Shown here in pieces: positions 40,795 through 50,200 of a stretch of 64,000 bases of DNA; position 1 is the first letter of the stretch, and every line of letters begins with the position of its first letter. The notes below the pieces were generated by a model. The model was not told the DNA's origin, searched no databases, and saw only the letters and a list, made by a program, of their open reading frames with translations. The DNA is from Kuafuiihalomonas sp964473255 (GTDB lineage: Bacteria; Myxococcota; Kuafuiibacteriia; Kuafuiibacteriales; Kuafuiibacteriaceae), in assembly GCA_964473255.1 (NCBI GenBank), contig CAYYOT010000002.1, forward strand, positions 1-64,000. The letters run 5' to 3'. The translations under genes and the position numbers were made by a program.

Positions 40795-43095
40795 CTAGGG
40801 CAGGATGACGCCGTCCGACCGGAACTCGAGGTTCTGGATGCGGTTGTCATCCACGACCGTCGTGTCCGCTTCGGAGAACGGGAACGCAGCGCTCGTCGTG
40901 GCCAGGAGGTACTCGGCCAGCGCGTCCTGCTCCGTGCCGGTCTCCGCGAAGGTGGCTCCGCCGTCGAACATCCCGTTGGGCAGGTCGACCCGGTTGGCCG
41001 CCGGTCCCTGCGGGAAGGGATAGCCGTCGCCGCCCCCCGCGAGGAAGTTCAGCGTCACCACCCGGTACGTATCCGTGGGGTTCACGGTCACGCCGTTTTC
41101 GACGATCACGATGTCGCCACTGGGGCCCTCGATGACCGCACTCTGCACCTTGGTACCCGCGGGCAGGGCCGGATCGAAGCTGAAGCGGATGCCCGCAACC
41201 TGCGGGAAGCGCCCGCCGGCGTTCGATACCGCGCCCACCGGGACGTTCTCGATCGCGTGCTCGAGGACCGCCTTCAGCTCGTCGTTGGTCAGGGTCAGGA
41301 GGGACAGCGCATTGTTGAAGGCGAGGACCCGGCTGATGTCGGCTTGCGAAATGTCACCCTCGAGCTTGCCCGCGGCTGCGATCGGAGCGTTCGGCAGAAG
41401 AAGCACGTCTTCCGGGTTCGTCGAACCCGGCGGGAACTCGATCCGACCGATCTCCGAGCGGATGCCGCCGCCATTTTTGAAGGAAACGACGACGTTGCTC
41501 TCGAAGCCCTGCGCGTAGGTGAGGTTGGCATCGGCGGTCAGGTTGCCGAGATTCGTTTCCGCGATGCGAACACCGGTCTGGAAACCGTCGACGGTCTCGA
41601 ACCGGCGACCTTCCAGAAAGACGCTGGCGTTGCCGAAGATGTTGCCTTCTTGCGCGATGAGTACGCCTTCGATGGCATTCTTCAGGTCGACGACGTCAGG
41701 ATTCGCGACGGCACCGAGGTCCGTGACGCCCTGAGCATCGGCGGCGAAGGAGCCGCTCAGCACTTCGTCGAGCAGCCCCGGAAGAATCAGGCCGTCCGCG
41801 TCGAAAGCGGACACGAGCCGGCCGACGTAGCGGAAGTCGCCATCGGTGTTCACGAGCGCCACCGGCTTTCCGTTCGGGTTCGTGAACAGCTCGGGGTAGT
41901 CGCCCTGCCGCGAGTCACCGGCCCGAATTCGGTCGTTGCTGTCGGCGAGCAGCGTGTTCGAGCCGCCGCCCACGATGATGTCCACGCCCACGAGACGGAC
42001 GGCCAGGGCTCGCTCGGCGTTTAGCGTCTGCAGGTGCATCAAGGCGATGATCTTGTCTACGCCCTGGTTCACCAGCGCGTCGATGGCGGGCTGAACTTCA
42101 GCCGCGAGGAGGTCGGGGTCATCGACTGCGGGCGTGACGAACTGTGCATCGATGTTCGTGATCACGGGAAGGGTCGGGGTGGCGACCCCGACGAGACCGA
42201 TGGTCTCTCCATCCACGGTGATGACGGCCGACTTCGCGTAGCTATTGGGGATGGTCGAAGCATCCTGGCCGTCGGCTACGAGGAGCGGCGAAAGATTCGG
42301 CTCGCTGGCAAAGTCGATGTTGGCCGAAAGAAATGGGAAGTCGGCGCCGCCGTAGCTTCCGTCGACCGCGGTGAAGTCGAAGAAGCCGATCGTGCCGGTA
42401 TCGATCTCGTGGTTGCCCACGCAGGATGCCTGAAAGCCCATCAGGTTGTGGAACTGGATGTCGCCACGGCTCTGTCCCGGCACACCCAGGAACGGAGCCA
42501 GCGCTGCATCGGCCTGGGCAAAGGCCGACGGCCCAGGAATCGTGAGGTCGCCGGAAGCGAGGCGCGCGGTGTTGTTCGGGAACTGGTCCGCGAGCACCTC
42601 GATGATGCCCGAGAACTCGGCTACGCTCTCCAGTCCGGTGTTGCCGTCGTTATCGGCGGTGTGGAGCAGATTCAGGACGAACGCGTTCTCGGCTTCAAAG
42701 AAGCCGCCCACCGGGGGATTCTTTCCCCGAGGGTTCGAGAACTTCACGACGAACGGGTGCGAACGGTCACCCGGTGCGAGCTCGCCGTCGAGAGACGGGT
42801 TGATGATGAAGACCGCGTCGCCGCTGGGCGTATAGCCGTCCGCGTTCTTGGCGAAGCGATGACCGTTGCGCAGAACGACGCGAACCGGACCGACGACGGT
42901 GTCGTGACTCTTGTTCTCGACGACGCCGAAAACGATGTTGCCGCGATAGAACGGCAGCAGGAACTGCGGGGGAAAGGTGCGGACCTTCAGTCCGGCGCTG
43001 TCGCCCCAGCTTTCGCTAACCGCCGAACCGCTGGCGAACGCGGTCCCGCTCGAGGCGGCCAAAACCGCCGTCATGAATAGTGTGCTCAATCTCAT
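40795..43095 (-). CDS. Secreted 5'-nucleotidase/UshA-family metallophosphatase
   Basis: This 766-residue protein has a signal peptide (MRLSTLFMTAVLAASSGTAFA), an extra N-terminal strand-rich domain (about residues 30-140), then the calcineurin-like catalytic domain with LLHTADNDG and GNHEIDTG (about residue 226), and the C-terminal substrate domain with NGGGIRSE (about 541). Two metal-site motifs differ from E. coli UshA: the late G-H-x-H reads GGGSNT, and the preceding H reads ALMHLQ. GGGSNT-type variants exist among bacterial 5'-nucleotidase relatives as I remember them, so activity may be kept. It probably cleaves nucleotides or phosphate esters in the periplasm or outside. AGGGAGG precedes the ATG. 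A terminator hairpin is downstream. Confidence 0.85.
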   Translation of the reverse strand: MRLSTLFMTAVLAASSGTAFASGSAVSESWGDSAGLKVRTFPPQFLLPFYRGNIVFGVVENKSHDTVVGPVRVVLRNGHRFAKNADGYTPSGDAVFIINPSLDGELAPGDRSHPFVVKFSNPRGKNPPVGGFFEAENAFVLNLLHTADNDGNTGLESVAEFSGIIEVLADQFPNNTARLASGDLTIPGPSAFAQADAALAPFLGVPGQSRGDIQFHNLMGFQASCVGNHEIDTGTIGFFDFTAVDGSYGGADFPFLSANIDFASEPNLSPLLVADGQDASTIPNSYAKSAVITVDGETIGLVGVATPTLPVITNIDAQFVTPAVDDPDLLAAEVQPAIDALVNQGVDKIIALMHLQTLNAERALAVRLVGVDIIVGGGSNTLLADSNDRIRAGDSRQGDYPELFTNPNGKPVALVNTDGDFRYVGRLVSAFDADGLILPGLLDEVLSGSFAADAQGVTDLGAVANPDVVDLKNAIEGVLIAQEGNIFGNASVFLEGRRFETVDGFQTGVRIAETNLGNLTADANLTYAQGFESNVVVSFKNGGGIRSEIGRIEFPPGSTNPEDVLLLPNAPIAAAGKLEGDISQADISRVLAFNNALSLLTLTNDELKAVLEHAIENVPVGAVSNAGGRFPQVAGIRFSFDPALPAGTKVQSAVIEGPSGDIVIVENGVTVNPTDTYRVVTLNFLAGGGDGYPFPQGPAANRVDLPNGMFDGGATFAETGTEQDALAEYLLATTSAAFPFSEADTTVVDDNRIQNLEFRSDGVILP

Positions 43096-43420
43096 TGTCG
43101 TGAACCTCCCTGTGCTTTCGGCCACGCCGTCGGACCTCAATGTGGGATTCCGCACGTGACCACTGGCGTAGGGACGCTCAGTGCCAGGTCAACGTTCGCG
43201 GCCGAGGGCTACGATGTGACAGATGGGAGACGCTTGCGTCTGTCGTCGAGCCATTGAATGGCTTTCTACTCGCGCAGGGCTGCGTCGAGGCGGCGCAGGT
43301 GCAATGTCATCGGGCGGCGATTTGCGCCGGCCGATTCGGACGGCTCCGGCCGCCGCGGTGCGTCGGCGATCTCGGCTCGGGATGAAAGACCCCATCCATC
43401 AGGCTGGGGTTCCGCGGCGT
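43096..43420. other. 325 bp intergenic region
   Basis: This stretch separates the symporter gene from the 5'-nucleotidase gene on the same strand. The only structure seen is the hairpin at 43389-43410. The strong ribosome site of the 5'-nucleotidase gene lies at its left edge. Open frames within it have no ribosome site or recognisable sequence. Confidence 0.5.
43389..43410 (-). terminator. Terminator-like hairpin after the symporter gene
   Basis: On the minus strand ACCCCA and TGGGGT (6 bp) enclose a 10-base loop and are followed by CTTTC, about 10 bases after the symporter stop. The stem is short, so the call is tentative. Confidence 0.4.
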
Positions 43421-44776
43421 TCAGCTTCCACGTCGAGAATTCGATCGTGAAACGACGAGGTAGGTGAGCGAGCTCAGGAACACGCTGGTCAAGAAAGGCG
43501 CGGATAGGGGGAAGGCGTACAGAGCGATCGGCGTCGTGACCAATCCGACGATCAGGGCGGCGACGGCGGCCGGTCCGCTGCCCCGCGGGTCGTACAGCGC
43601 GGCGATCGTGACTACGAGAATGCCCGCCGTACCGAAGGTGGAAGCGGTCTCTACCAGTCCGTAGACGCTATCGGCATGGATGGCCACGACGTAGGCGAAG
43701 ACCCCCGATCCGACGACCACCATCCGGCCGACCCACACCTTCGCGCTCTCCGACGTGATCTTCAGGCCGGGTACCAAAACGTTGTGCGAGAGGAGAGCCG
43801 AAGACGAGAGAAGGATACTGTCGATCGTCGACAGGATCGCCGCCATCAATGCGCACGCGAAGACCATGTGCAGCGCATGGGGGAGGAACCGCTCGGATAG
43901 ACTGGGCAGAAGCTGCTCCGGGTCGGCCAGCCCCGGAAGGATTGACGGTCCGACCAACCCCAGGGCAATGGGCACCGCGCCCACCGCAAGATACAGCCCG
44001 CAGGCGGCCAGCGAGGCCCGCTGGGCAACCGCCGGAGATCGAGCGGCCAACACGCGGGCGATCAGTTCTTGCGCGACCAGTGAGCCCAAGACGGGGACCG
44101 ACCATCGGTCGAGCTGCGCGAGGAACGATTCGCCGGCGGGAACGAGGCTTAGGCGTGATTGGCTGAGTGAGCCATCGAACGTCGAGACCGAACCGAGGCT
44201 GAACGCCAAGACCACGAAGAGTCCCACGGCAAGTACCGTTCCCTGGACGACGTCGGTGACCACGTCGCCCATCAGTCCCCCCACGAACGTATAGGCGATG
44301 ACGATGGTGGCAGACACGATGATGGCGGTGTCGACGTCGAGATCACCGGTCACGGCCAAGACCTGCCCGAAGGCGCGTACCTGAGCTGCACCCCAGATCA
44401 GGGACGAAGGCACGAGGATGAGCACCGCGAGTCGCTCGGCCGGCACGCCGTACCGGCGACGATACAGATCGCCGAGAGTGACGTACCCACCCGACGAGAA
44501 TCGTCGGGCCAAGAAGAGTCCGGTCAGGAGCAGGCACAGCGCGTAGCCGAGCGGGTCGGCCCGTGCCCCGGACAGCCCGGACGCATACACCGCCCCGGAT
44601 GCCCCCAGGCAGGTCTCGGCCCCAAACCAAGTCGCGAACAGCGACAGGGTGAGAACGAACGTCCCCAGGCGGCGACCGGCCACGAAATAGTCCTCTTCGG
44701 TGCCGATCGAGCGTGAAGCCCAGATGCCGAGCCCCATCTGTACGAGGAAGAAGCCGGCGAGCCACAGCCAGGTCAC
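43421..44776 (-). CDS. Sodium:solute symporter (SSS family)
   Basis: This 451-residue inner-membrane protein has about 12-13 helices. The opening TWLWLAGFFLVQMGLGIWASR with EEDYFVAGRR is the usual SSSF start, and the GGLMGDVVTDVVQGTVLAVG segment plus AAILSTIDSILLSSSALLSHN are the conserved TM5 and TM8-9 parts of the fold. The solute (sugar, amino acid, proline, pantothenate or other organic acid) cannot be read from the sequence. The gene is divergent from the OmpA-like lipoprotein gene. Confidence 0.88.
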   Translation of the reverse strand: MTWLWLAGFFLVQMGLGIWASRSIGTEEDYFVAGRRLGTFVLTLSLFATWFGAETCLGASGAVYASGLSGARADPLGYALCLLLTGLFLARRFSSGGYVTLGDLYRRRYGVPAERLAVLILVPSSLIWGAAQVRAFGQVLAVTGDLDVDTAIIVSATIVIAYTFVGGLMGDVVTDVVQGTVLAVGLFVVLAFSLGSVSTFDGSLSQSRLSLVPAGESFLAQLDRWSVPVLGSLVAQELIARVLAARSPAVAQRASLAACGLYLAVGAVPIALGLVGPSILPGLADPEQLLPSLSERFLPHALHMVFACALMAAILSTIDSILLSSSALLSHNVLVPGLKITSESAKVWVGRMVVVGSGVFAYVVAIHADSVYGLVETASTFGTAGILVVTIAALYDPRGSGPAAVAALIVGLVTTPIALYAFPLSAPFLTSVFLSSLTYLVVSRSNSRRGS

Positions 44777-44850
44777 GCGACGGAGCCTACACCATCCACT
44801 CTTGGCTCATCGGTTTTGGGGGCGGGGAGGTGCTGCTATCATGCTCTCAA

Positions 44851-45336
44851 ATGGGTACGGCTCGGATGTGGTGCGTCGGCTTCGGTCTCGCGATGACCGC
44901 CTGCGCGTCCAGCAGTCGCGGAAGCTCGGTCACGACGTCCGACGGAGAAGAGGTTCCCCCGGAAGAGGCCATGGAAGTCATGGAGGTCGAGGTCGTGGTC
45001 GAGAAGTGTCGCGTGCCCGAGCTGAAGACTTACTTTGCCTTCGACTCCGACCAGGTCGCACAACACGAAAACCTCGATGCACTCGCCGAGTGCTTGGTCT
45101 CGGGGCCGCTTCGGGGACACACCATTCTCCTCCGCGGACATACCGACCCGCAGGGCGACGAAACCTACAACGTTCAGCTCGGACTATCCCGGGCCCAACA
45201 AGTGGCAGCTTACTTGGTCGCGAAGGGGGTGAGCGAAGACCGGATCAAGTACCGGTCGCTGGGGCCGAGCGAAGCCAGCGACGATCCCGCCGACTTCCCC
45301 CGGGACCGGCGGGTCGACATCGACATCCTACTATGA
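44851..45336 (+). CDS. OmpA/Pal-like peptidoglycan-binding lipoprotein
   Basis: This 161-residue lipoprotein has a lipobox (MTACA, Cys18), a Ser/acidic linker with an EVMEVEVVVEK stretch, and an OmpA-C domain: YFAFDSDQV, then LLRGHTDPQGDETYN, LGLSRAQQVAAYLVAKGV and a final RRVDIDI. These include the Asp and Arg that bind diaminopimelate in the peptide of murein. It should tether the outer membrane to the cell wall. ATG at 44851 or the methionine five codons later is the start; the upstream open frame is unused. No tol genes adjoin it. Confidence 0.85.
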   Translation: MGTARMWCVGFGLAMTACASSSRGSSVTTSDGEEVPPEEAMEVMEVEVVVEKCRVPELKTYFAFDSDQVAQHENLDALAECLVSGPLRGHTILLRGHTDPQGDETYNVQLGLSRAQQVAAYLVAKGVSEDRIKYRSLGPSEASDDPADFPRDRRVDIDILL

Positions 45337-45348
45337 CGACTTCGAGCC

Positions 45349-46587
45349 CTACCCATCGCCGTCGATTTGACCCGCATGGGCGAGGGCCAAGGCCTCGACC
45401 GACTGGACTTCGACGTACCCTTGCGAGCTGGCTGGATTGAGCCCTTGACTGGCCTCCATCGAAGAGTCGTCCTCGTTGTAGATCGACTGGGGAACGGCCT
45501 TCATCGCTTCGAAAAAGAGATTGCCTCGGTAGAGGCCGACCTCGACCAGCCCCGTCGCCGGCTTCGTCAGCGCCTGGACGGCACCCCGCGCTGCACGGGC
45601 CGCCGGGTCGAAGTAGCGACCGTCGTAGATCTGGTCCGCCAAAAAGCGAGAGAGGGTTGCGAAGAGCTGTGAAGCTCTGCGGTCCAGCGTGGCCTGCAAG
45701 ACGCTTCGAAGCCCGAATCCGAGCAGCTCCATCCCGGGAGCTTCGTACACGCCACGGGACTTGGTCCCGATGACGCGATTCTCGAGAGCGTTTTTCATCC
45801 ATATGCCGTTGCGCCCGGCGATGGTGTTCGCCAGCTGCATCGCCTCCAGCGGAGACATCGCATCGCCGTTGATGGCGACGCACGCTCCGCGCTCGTACCG
45901 TAGGGTGACCTTCTCGACTTCGTCGGGAGCTTCCTCGGGCCAGACGCCCATGATCGGCTTCACGATCCGACACGAGGTCGTCAGGTCCTCCAAGTCTTCC
46001 GCTTCATGGGAGAGGCCCGCGAGATTGGCATCGGTCGAGTAGCGCTTCCGCGGTCCGGTCGAGGCTTCGATACCTTTGTTCTGGAGATAGGCCGCCATTT
46101 CTTTGCGACCTGGAAACTGCTCGAGAAGCGTCGGATCCCGCCAGGGGGCATAGACCTTCATCGTCGGCGCCAAAGCGTTGGTGTACCGCTCGAAGCGGAG
46201 CTGGTCGTTGCCCCGGCCAGTCGCGCCGTGGGCCAGGACGGTGCACCCGCGCTCGACCATCTTGGGGAGTAGGCCGCGGACCGTGACCGCCCGGGCGATG
46301 CCCGTCGTGTTCCAGTAGCCGCCGTCGTACATGGCCTGGCTCTGGACCACGTCGAAACAGGCGGCGGCCATCTCCGACTTGAGGTCGACGACGATGGTTT
46401 CCGCACCGGTCGGGGCCATCTTCGCGATTACGCCTTGAATGTCGTCTTCATCGGGTTGTGCCAGGTCGGCGGTAAAGCACGTGACCTGAACGCCGGCTTC
46501 GAGCAGACGCGTGGTCACGGTTTTGCTGTCGAGTCCGCCGGAGACGCAGATCCCGACGCGGTGGCCTTGGAGATCCTGCAGACGCAT
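45349..46587 (-). CDS. argG: Argininosuccinate synthase
   Basis: This 412-residue enzyme condenses citrulline and aspartate with ATP in arginine biosynthesis. The ATP-binding PP-loop is VSGGLDSKT (residues 15-23), and VLAHGATGRGNDQLRFE, YAPWRDP and YSTDANLAGLSHE are highly conserved family segments. VYEAPGMELL near residue 280 is also diagnostic. It stands apart from other arginine genes here and converges with the OmpA-like gene, with 12 bases between the stops. The length is normal, with a little extra C-terminal sequence. Confidence 0.95.
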   Translation of the reverse strand: MRLQDLQGHRVGICVSGGLDSKTVTTRLLEAGVQVTCFTADLAQPDEDDIQGVIAKMAPTGAETIVVDLKSEMAAACFDVVQSQAMYDGGYWNTTGIARAVTVRGLLPKMVERGCTVLAHGATGRGNDQLRFERYTNALAPTMKVYAPWRDPTLLEQFPGRKEMAAYLQNKGIEASTGPRKRYSTDANLAGLSHEAEDLEDLTTSCRIVKPIMGVWPEEAPDEVEKVTLRYERGACVAINGDAMSPLEAMQLANTIAGRNGIWMKNALENRVIGTKSRGVYEAPGMELLGFGLRSVLQATLDRRASQLFATLSRFLADQIYDGRYFDPAARAARGAVQALTKPATGLVEVGLYRGNLFFEAMKAVPQSIYNEDDSSMEASQGLNPASSQGYVEVQSVEALALAHAGQIDGDG

Positions 46588-46698
46588 CGACCCGCCATAG
46601 CACGCGCGTATGGCCGTGGGGCTGAAATCAGCCGCGCCGTCATCCGGGTCTCGAGTCGCAGGTGTCGGGGCCTTCCACCTCCCCGGACCCGAGCAGAC

Positions 46699-47190
46699 TC
46701 AAGCGCTCCGCGGAGCGGGCTTGGGAACGATGCGCGGTCGCCACACCGAAAGCGCCACGTTCGCGGCGTAGACCACGAGCATGATCACCAGCCCGCTTCG
46801 CTCCATGCGGAGCGCTTCGGCGAGAGGCTGCATCGCCGTCAGGTCGCCGGCCGCGATCTGCGCGGTGAGCCGGGCCGCGGCGCGCGTGGGCGAATCAATG
46901 ACCAGGATCGTCCCCTCGAACACGAGCGGCACCATCGCGAGTTTCACCCACACCCACGCCGCGTTGTGAAAGCTCTTGTGAAGTCCCATGGTGGCCAGAC
47001 CGGTCACGACGGTCAGAACGAGCGATGGGATCAACAGTCCACGAGTCACGGTCGTTATCGCGCCGCGGAGGAGGGCATGCTCGCCGGGCGGAAGGTCCGC
47101 CGCGTAAACCGACAACCCGAGCTGCACTCCCGCGGCCCCCATGACGCCGATGGTTCCTAGCTCGTGCAGGAACTTGAGAAAGCGCTTCAT
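46699..47190 (-). CDS. Four-helix membrane protein, DUF2269-like
   Basis: This 163-residue protein has four hydrophobic segments, beginning KFLHELGTIGVMGAAGVQLG and including LLIPSLVLTVVTGLATMGLH and VWVKLAMVPLVFEGTILVI. Histidine in the first helix and the GLATM turn recall DUF2269/CopD-like membrane families. It lies 10 bases downstream of the M36 protease gene on the same strand and may be co-transcribed. No function is assigned. Confidence 0.65.
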   Translation of the reverse strand: MKRFLKFLHELGTIGVMGAAGVQLGLSVYAADLPPGEHALLRGAITTVTRGLLIPSLVLTVVTGLATMGLHKSFHNAAWVWVKLAMVPLVFEGTILVIDSPTRAAARLTAQIAAGDLTAMQPLAEALRMERSGLVIMLVVYAANVALSVWRPRIVPKPAPRSA

Positions 47191-47200
47191 CGTTCGCAGG

Positions 47201-50200
47201 CTAGCCGCGCGGTTTGCGGCGAGTCAGGACCAAAGCGGCGAGCAGCGCCAGTCCACCGAGCCAGGGTGTAGAAGGCCGACCAGAGCTCGTGCAGCCGCAG
47301 CCATCATCACTGGCCGCCAAGCGTCCGGGAGCCGCATCGGCGAACCCGGCATCGGGTCGAGGCGCGGCGATGTCGAGGACATTGACGACGACCGTCACCG
47401 CCGGCCCGGGCCCGAACCCATCGTCGGCGCTGACGTCGATCTCGAACGCGGTGTCGGCCTCGACTTGGGGTGCCAAGAACCGGAAGCGCGGCTCGCCCTT
47501 TTCCTGCGCCGAAATGCCCGACCCGGACTCTGGTTCGAAGTTGAAGGTCAAAGGGTCTCCGTCCGGGTCTGTGGCGCGCGCAACCAGCGACACCCACTCG
47601 CCCTCATTGGCGGTCTTCCCCAATACTTCGGGCGCCGTCGGCTCTCGGTTTTCCGACCGGATGACCACCGTCACCGAGGACGTCGTTCCAAAGAGGATCC
47701 CGTCGGACGCGGCGGCCGCGAGCGCTACCGTTGCCGATTCGGTGTTCTCCGGGGCCGTGAACGTCACCGCCGAGTCCGTCGACCCTTCGAGGGCTACGGT
47801 CGGCCCCCCAACCTGCGTCCAGCGGTATCGCTGAATGCGATCCCCATCGGGGTCGGCGGCCGTCGCCGTCAACGTGACGAGCGTTCGTTCCACCGCCGCG
47901 GTCGGGCCGGACACCACGGGCGCGAAGGGCGCGCGATTCACGTCGCGGACGAGCACGTTCACGACGTCCGGCTCACTCACGTACTCATCATCGAAGACCT
48001 TCAGCTCGAAAGAAACCATCGTGTCCGTCACGACCTCGGGAGCGACGAACGCCCCCACGGTCGCCGTGAAGCTCAGGGAGGGACCCCCGACCTGCCGCCA
48101 CGAGACGTCGAGGACGTCGCCGTCCGGGTCCGTACTGCCCGACGCGTCCAGCTGTACGAAAGTCCGTTCATCCACGACCCGGTCCGAGCCGGCGTTCGCT
48201 ACCGGTGGCCGATTGATGCACAGGCCGCGGTCGGCCACCACGGTCGAGAAAGGCGTATTCGTAATTCCGGTGAACTCGATGTCGTCGATGTCCCAGCCCG
48301 CTCCCGACGCGGCCGGGTCGGTCGCCATTCGGAAGCGAATGAAGAAGGTCGTGTTGGAGAAGGTCTGGTTGAACTCGAGATCGACGGTCTCGAACTGTGG
48401 ATACGCGGCGTTGTTACCCGAGTAAGCGGGTCGGTTCGCCAGCGAAGTCCGGGTGAACGAGAACAGAATCTGATTGTACCGTGGCGAGGCGTACAGGGAT
48501 GCGTCCTCCCAGGTGATCCCGTTCGTACTGACCTCGACGACCCCGCCGTCATAGCGGTCTTCGAAGTCGAAGCGATGGCGATACGTCACGGTGAGGGGCC
48601 CCGTGCCCACCACCAATGCGGGAGAGGTGAGCGTGGACTCCGTCGGCCGGCCTTCGCTGACGCCACGCCACCAGTGCTGCTGGGGGCCGTGCTGGTAGCG
48701 CACGAAGCCCGTGGCCGAGCTGGGGAGCCTGGTTTCGGTCCAGACCGAGCGCGTTGCTTCAACGTCGTCGGTGGCCGACACCGACGCCAGTTCGTCCGTA
48801 TGCACCCGGATACCGACGGTGGTGGTCACGGTGGGGCCGAAAGCCAGCGGTGCGTCGGTCACATCGATCGCGATGGACGCGGTGCTGACGTCGGTGATCC
48901 CGGATAGCGATACGGCCAGCGTCGCGGTGTCGCTGCTGAAAGGCGATAGGGGAAGGATAGAGCGCTGGTCGCCGTCGGGAAACGACAATCCGGGAGTGAG
49001 GGCACGGAGGGTGATGGTCGGCCGAACGAGATCGGCACTTCCGAAATTGGCCAGCTCGACGACGAGGTTTCCGGTCTCGCCGGAGTCGAGCGTGCCTTCT
49101 CGGTCACACCAGAACCGTTCGTCGTCGATGCGTCGCCGCACGATGTCGGCGCTCGCACCGATGCCGTAGCTTTCGACCACCGGTGTGTTCAAGGAGTCGT
49201 AGCGGTCCGGAGCCTGGGCGCTCACGCCGTTGCCCCGGCTGGCGAAGGCCTCGTACAGCAGCTCGAAATCACGGACGTCGCTTCCGTATGCCGCGAGGAG
49301 GATTGCGTCCCGTGCTTCGACCAGCGTGGGCGTCACCGGGGTGAGCTTGTATCCTCCGATTATGTACGTCTTCATGCGCTCGTACGCTTCGTCGAAGGCG
49401 TAGCGCTGAGTCTCGTTCAATAGCGATACGTAGCCCTGCCAGAGCATGGTGGCCCAGACTTCGCCGGTTCGGTGGACGAAGTGATTTTGGGAGCCGTCTT
49501 GACCGAACGCGGTCGGAACATCGGGAAGGCGCACCCCTTGCTGGATGTGCTCGAACGTGAGGGCGTTCTTGGTGCGGTCGACGGAGTACGGGACCCGGCG
49601 AATCCCAAAGTAGCCGTCGCGGACGTAGCTCGTACCGGCGTAGGCGCCACCGAACGATGGATTGGTCGGCACCGTGAGGTCATCGGGACGGGTCGTCGTG
49701 AGCAGGGCATGAAAGTCGCTCCAGCCTTCCCCCATGCCTCGCGCCTGGTTTCCGGTTAGACCCACGCTGTTTCCGATCAGGCGATTGCTGGCGTAGTGAC
49801 CCCATTCGTGAGCGAGGACCAGCGTATCGAGACCGGAGTCGGTCTCCCGGGCGTCCGAACCCGTCAGGCGAAGGGAAACCGTTCCCGTGGAGGTGGCAGA
49901 CTGGAGCGCGAGTCCGTCGGCGAGCGTCACCGACACCGCCGGTATGCCGACCGCGGGACCGCCGTCGCTCCCGAGAAACGGCGGCACCTTCGCCTGAATC
50001 TGTCCGGGGTCGACCGGGTCGTCGTAGATGACGACGCCGACGGCGCCGGCCGCCTCCGCGTTTCGGACCTTGGTTCCGAAAGTGCAGTTGCCCCGGAGGA
50101 TGAGCGCGATCCGGCCGGTCAGGCCCGCGTTCAGCGGCTCGGAACAAGATTCGCTCGACCCATCGATCGCGCTGCTCGCCACGGCTAGTTCGCCCGTCAC

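Noticed and set aside
40720..43080. Two long plus-strand open frames (434 and 348 codons) across the 5'-nucleotidase gene
   Set aside because: They lie antisense to a gene with a signal peptide, conserved motifs and a strong ribosome site. Their Arg/Glu/Val-rich translations match no family and reflect codon bias in GC-rich DNA.
47141..48907. Long plus-strand open frame of 588 codons across the M36 protease gene
   Set aside because: It is antisense to the PKD-like repeats and MYXO-CTERM end of the protease, and its Arg-rich, low-information product has no recognisable domain.
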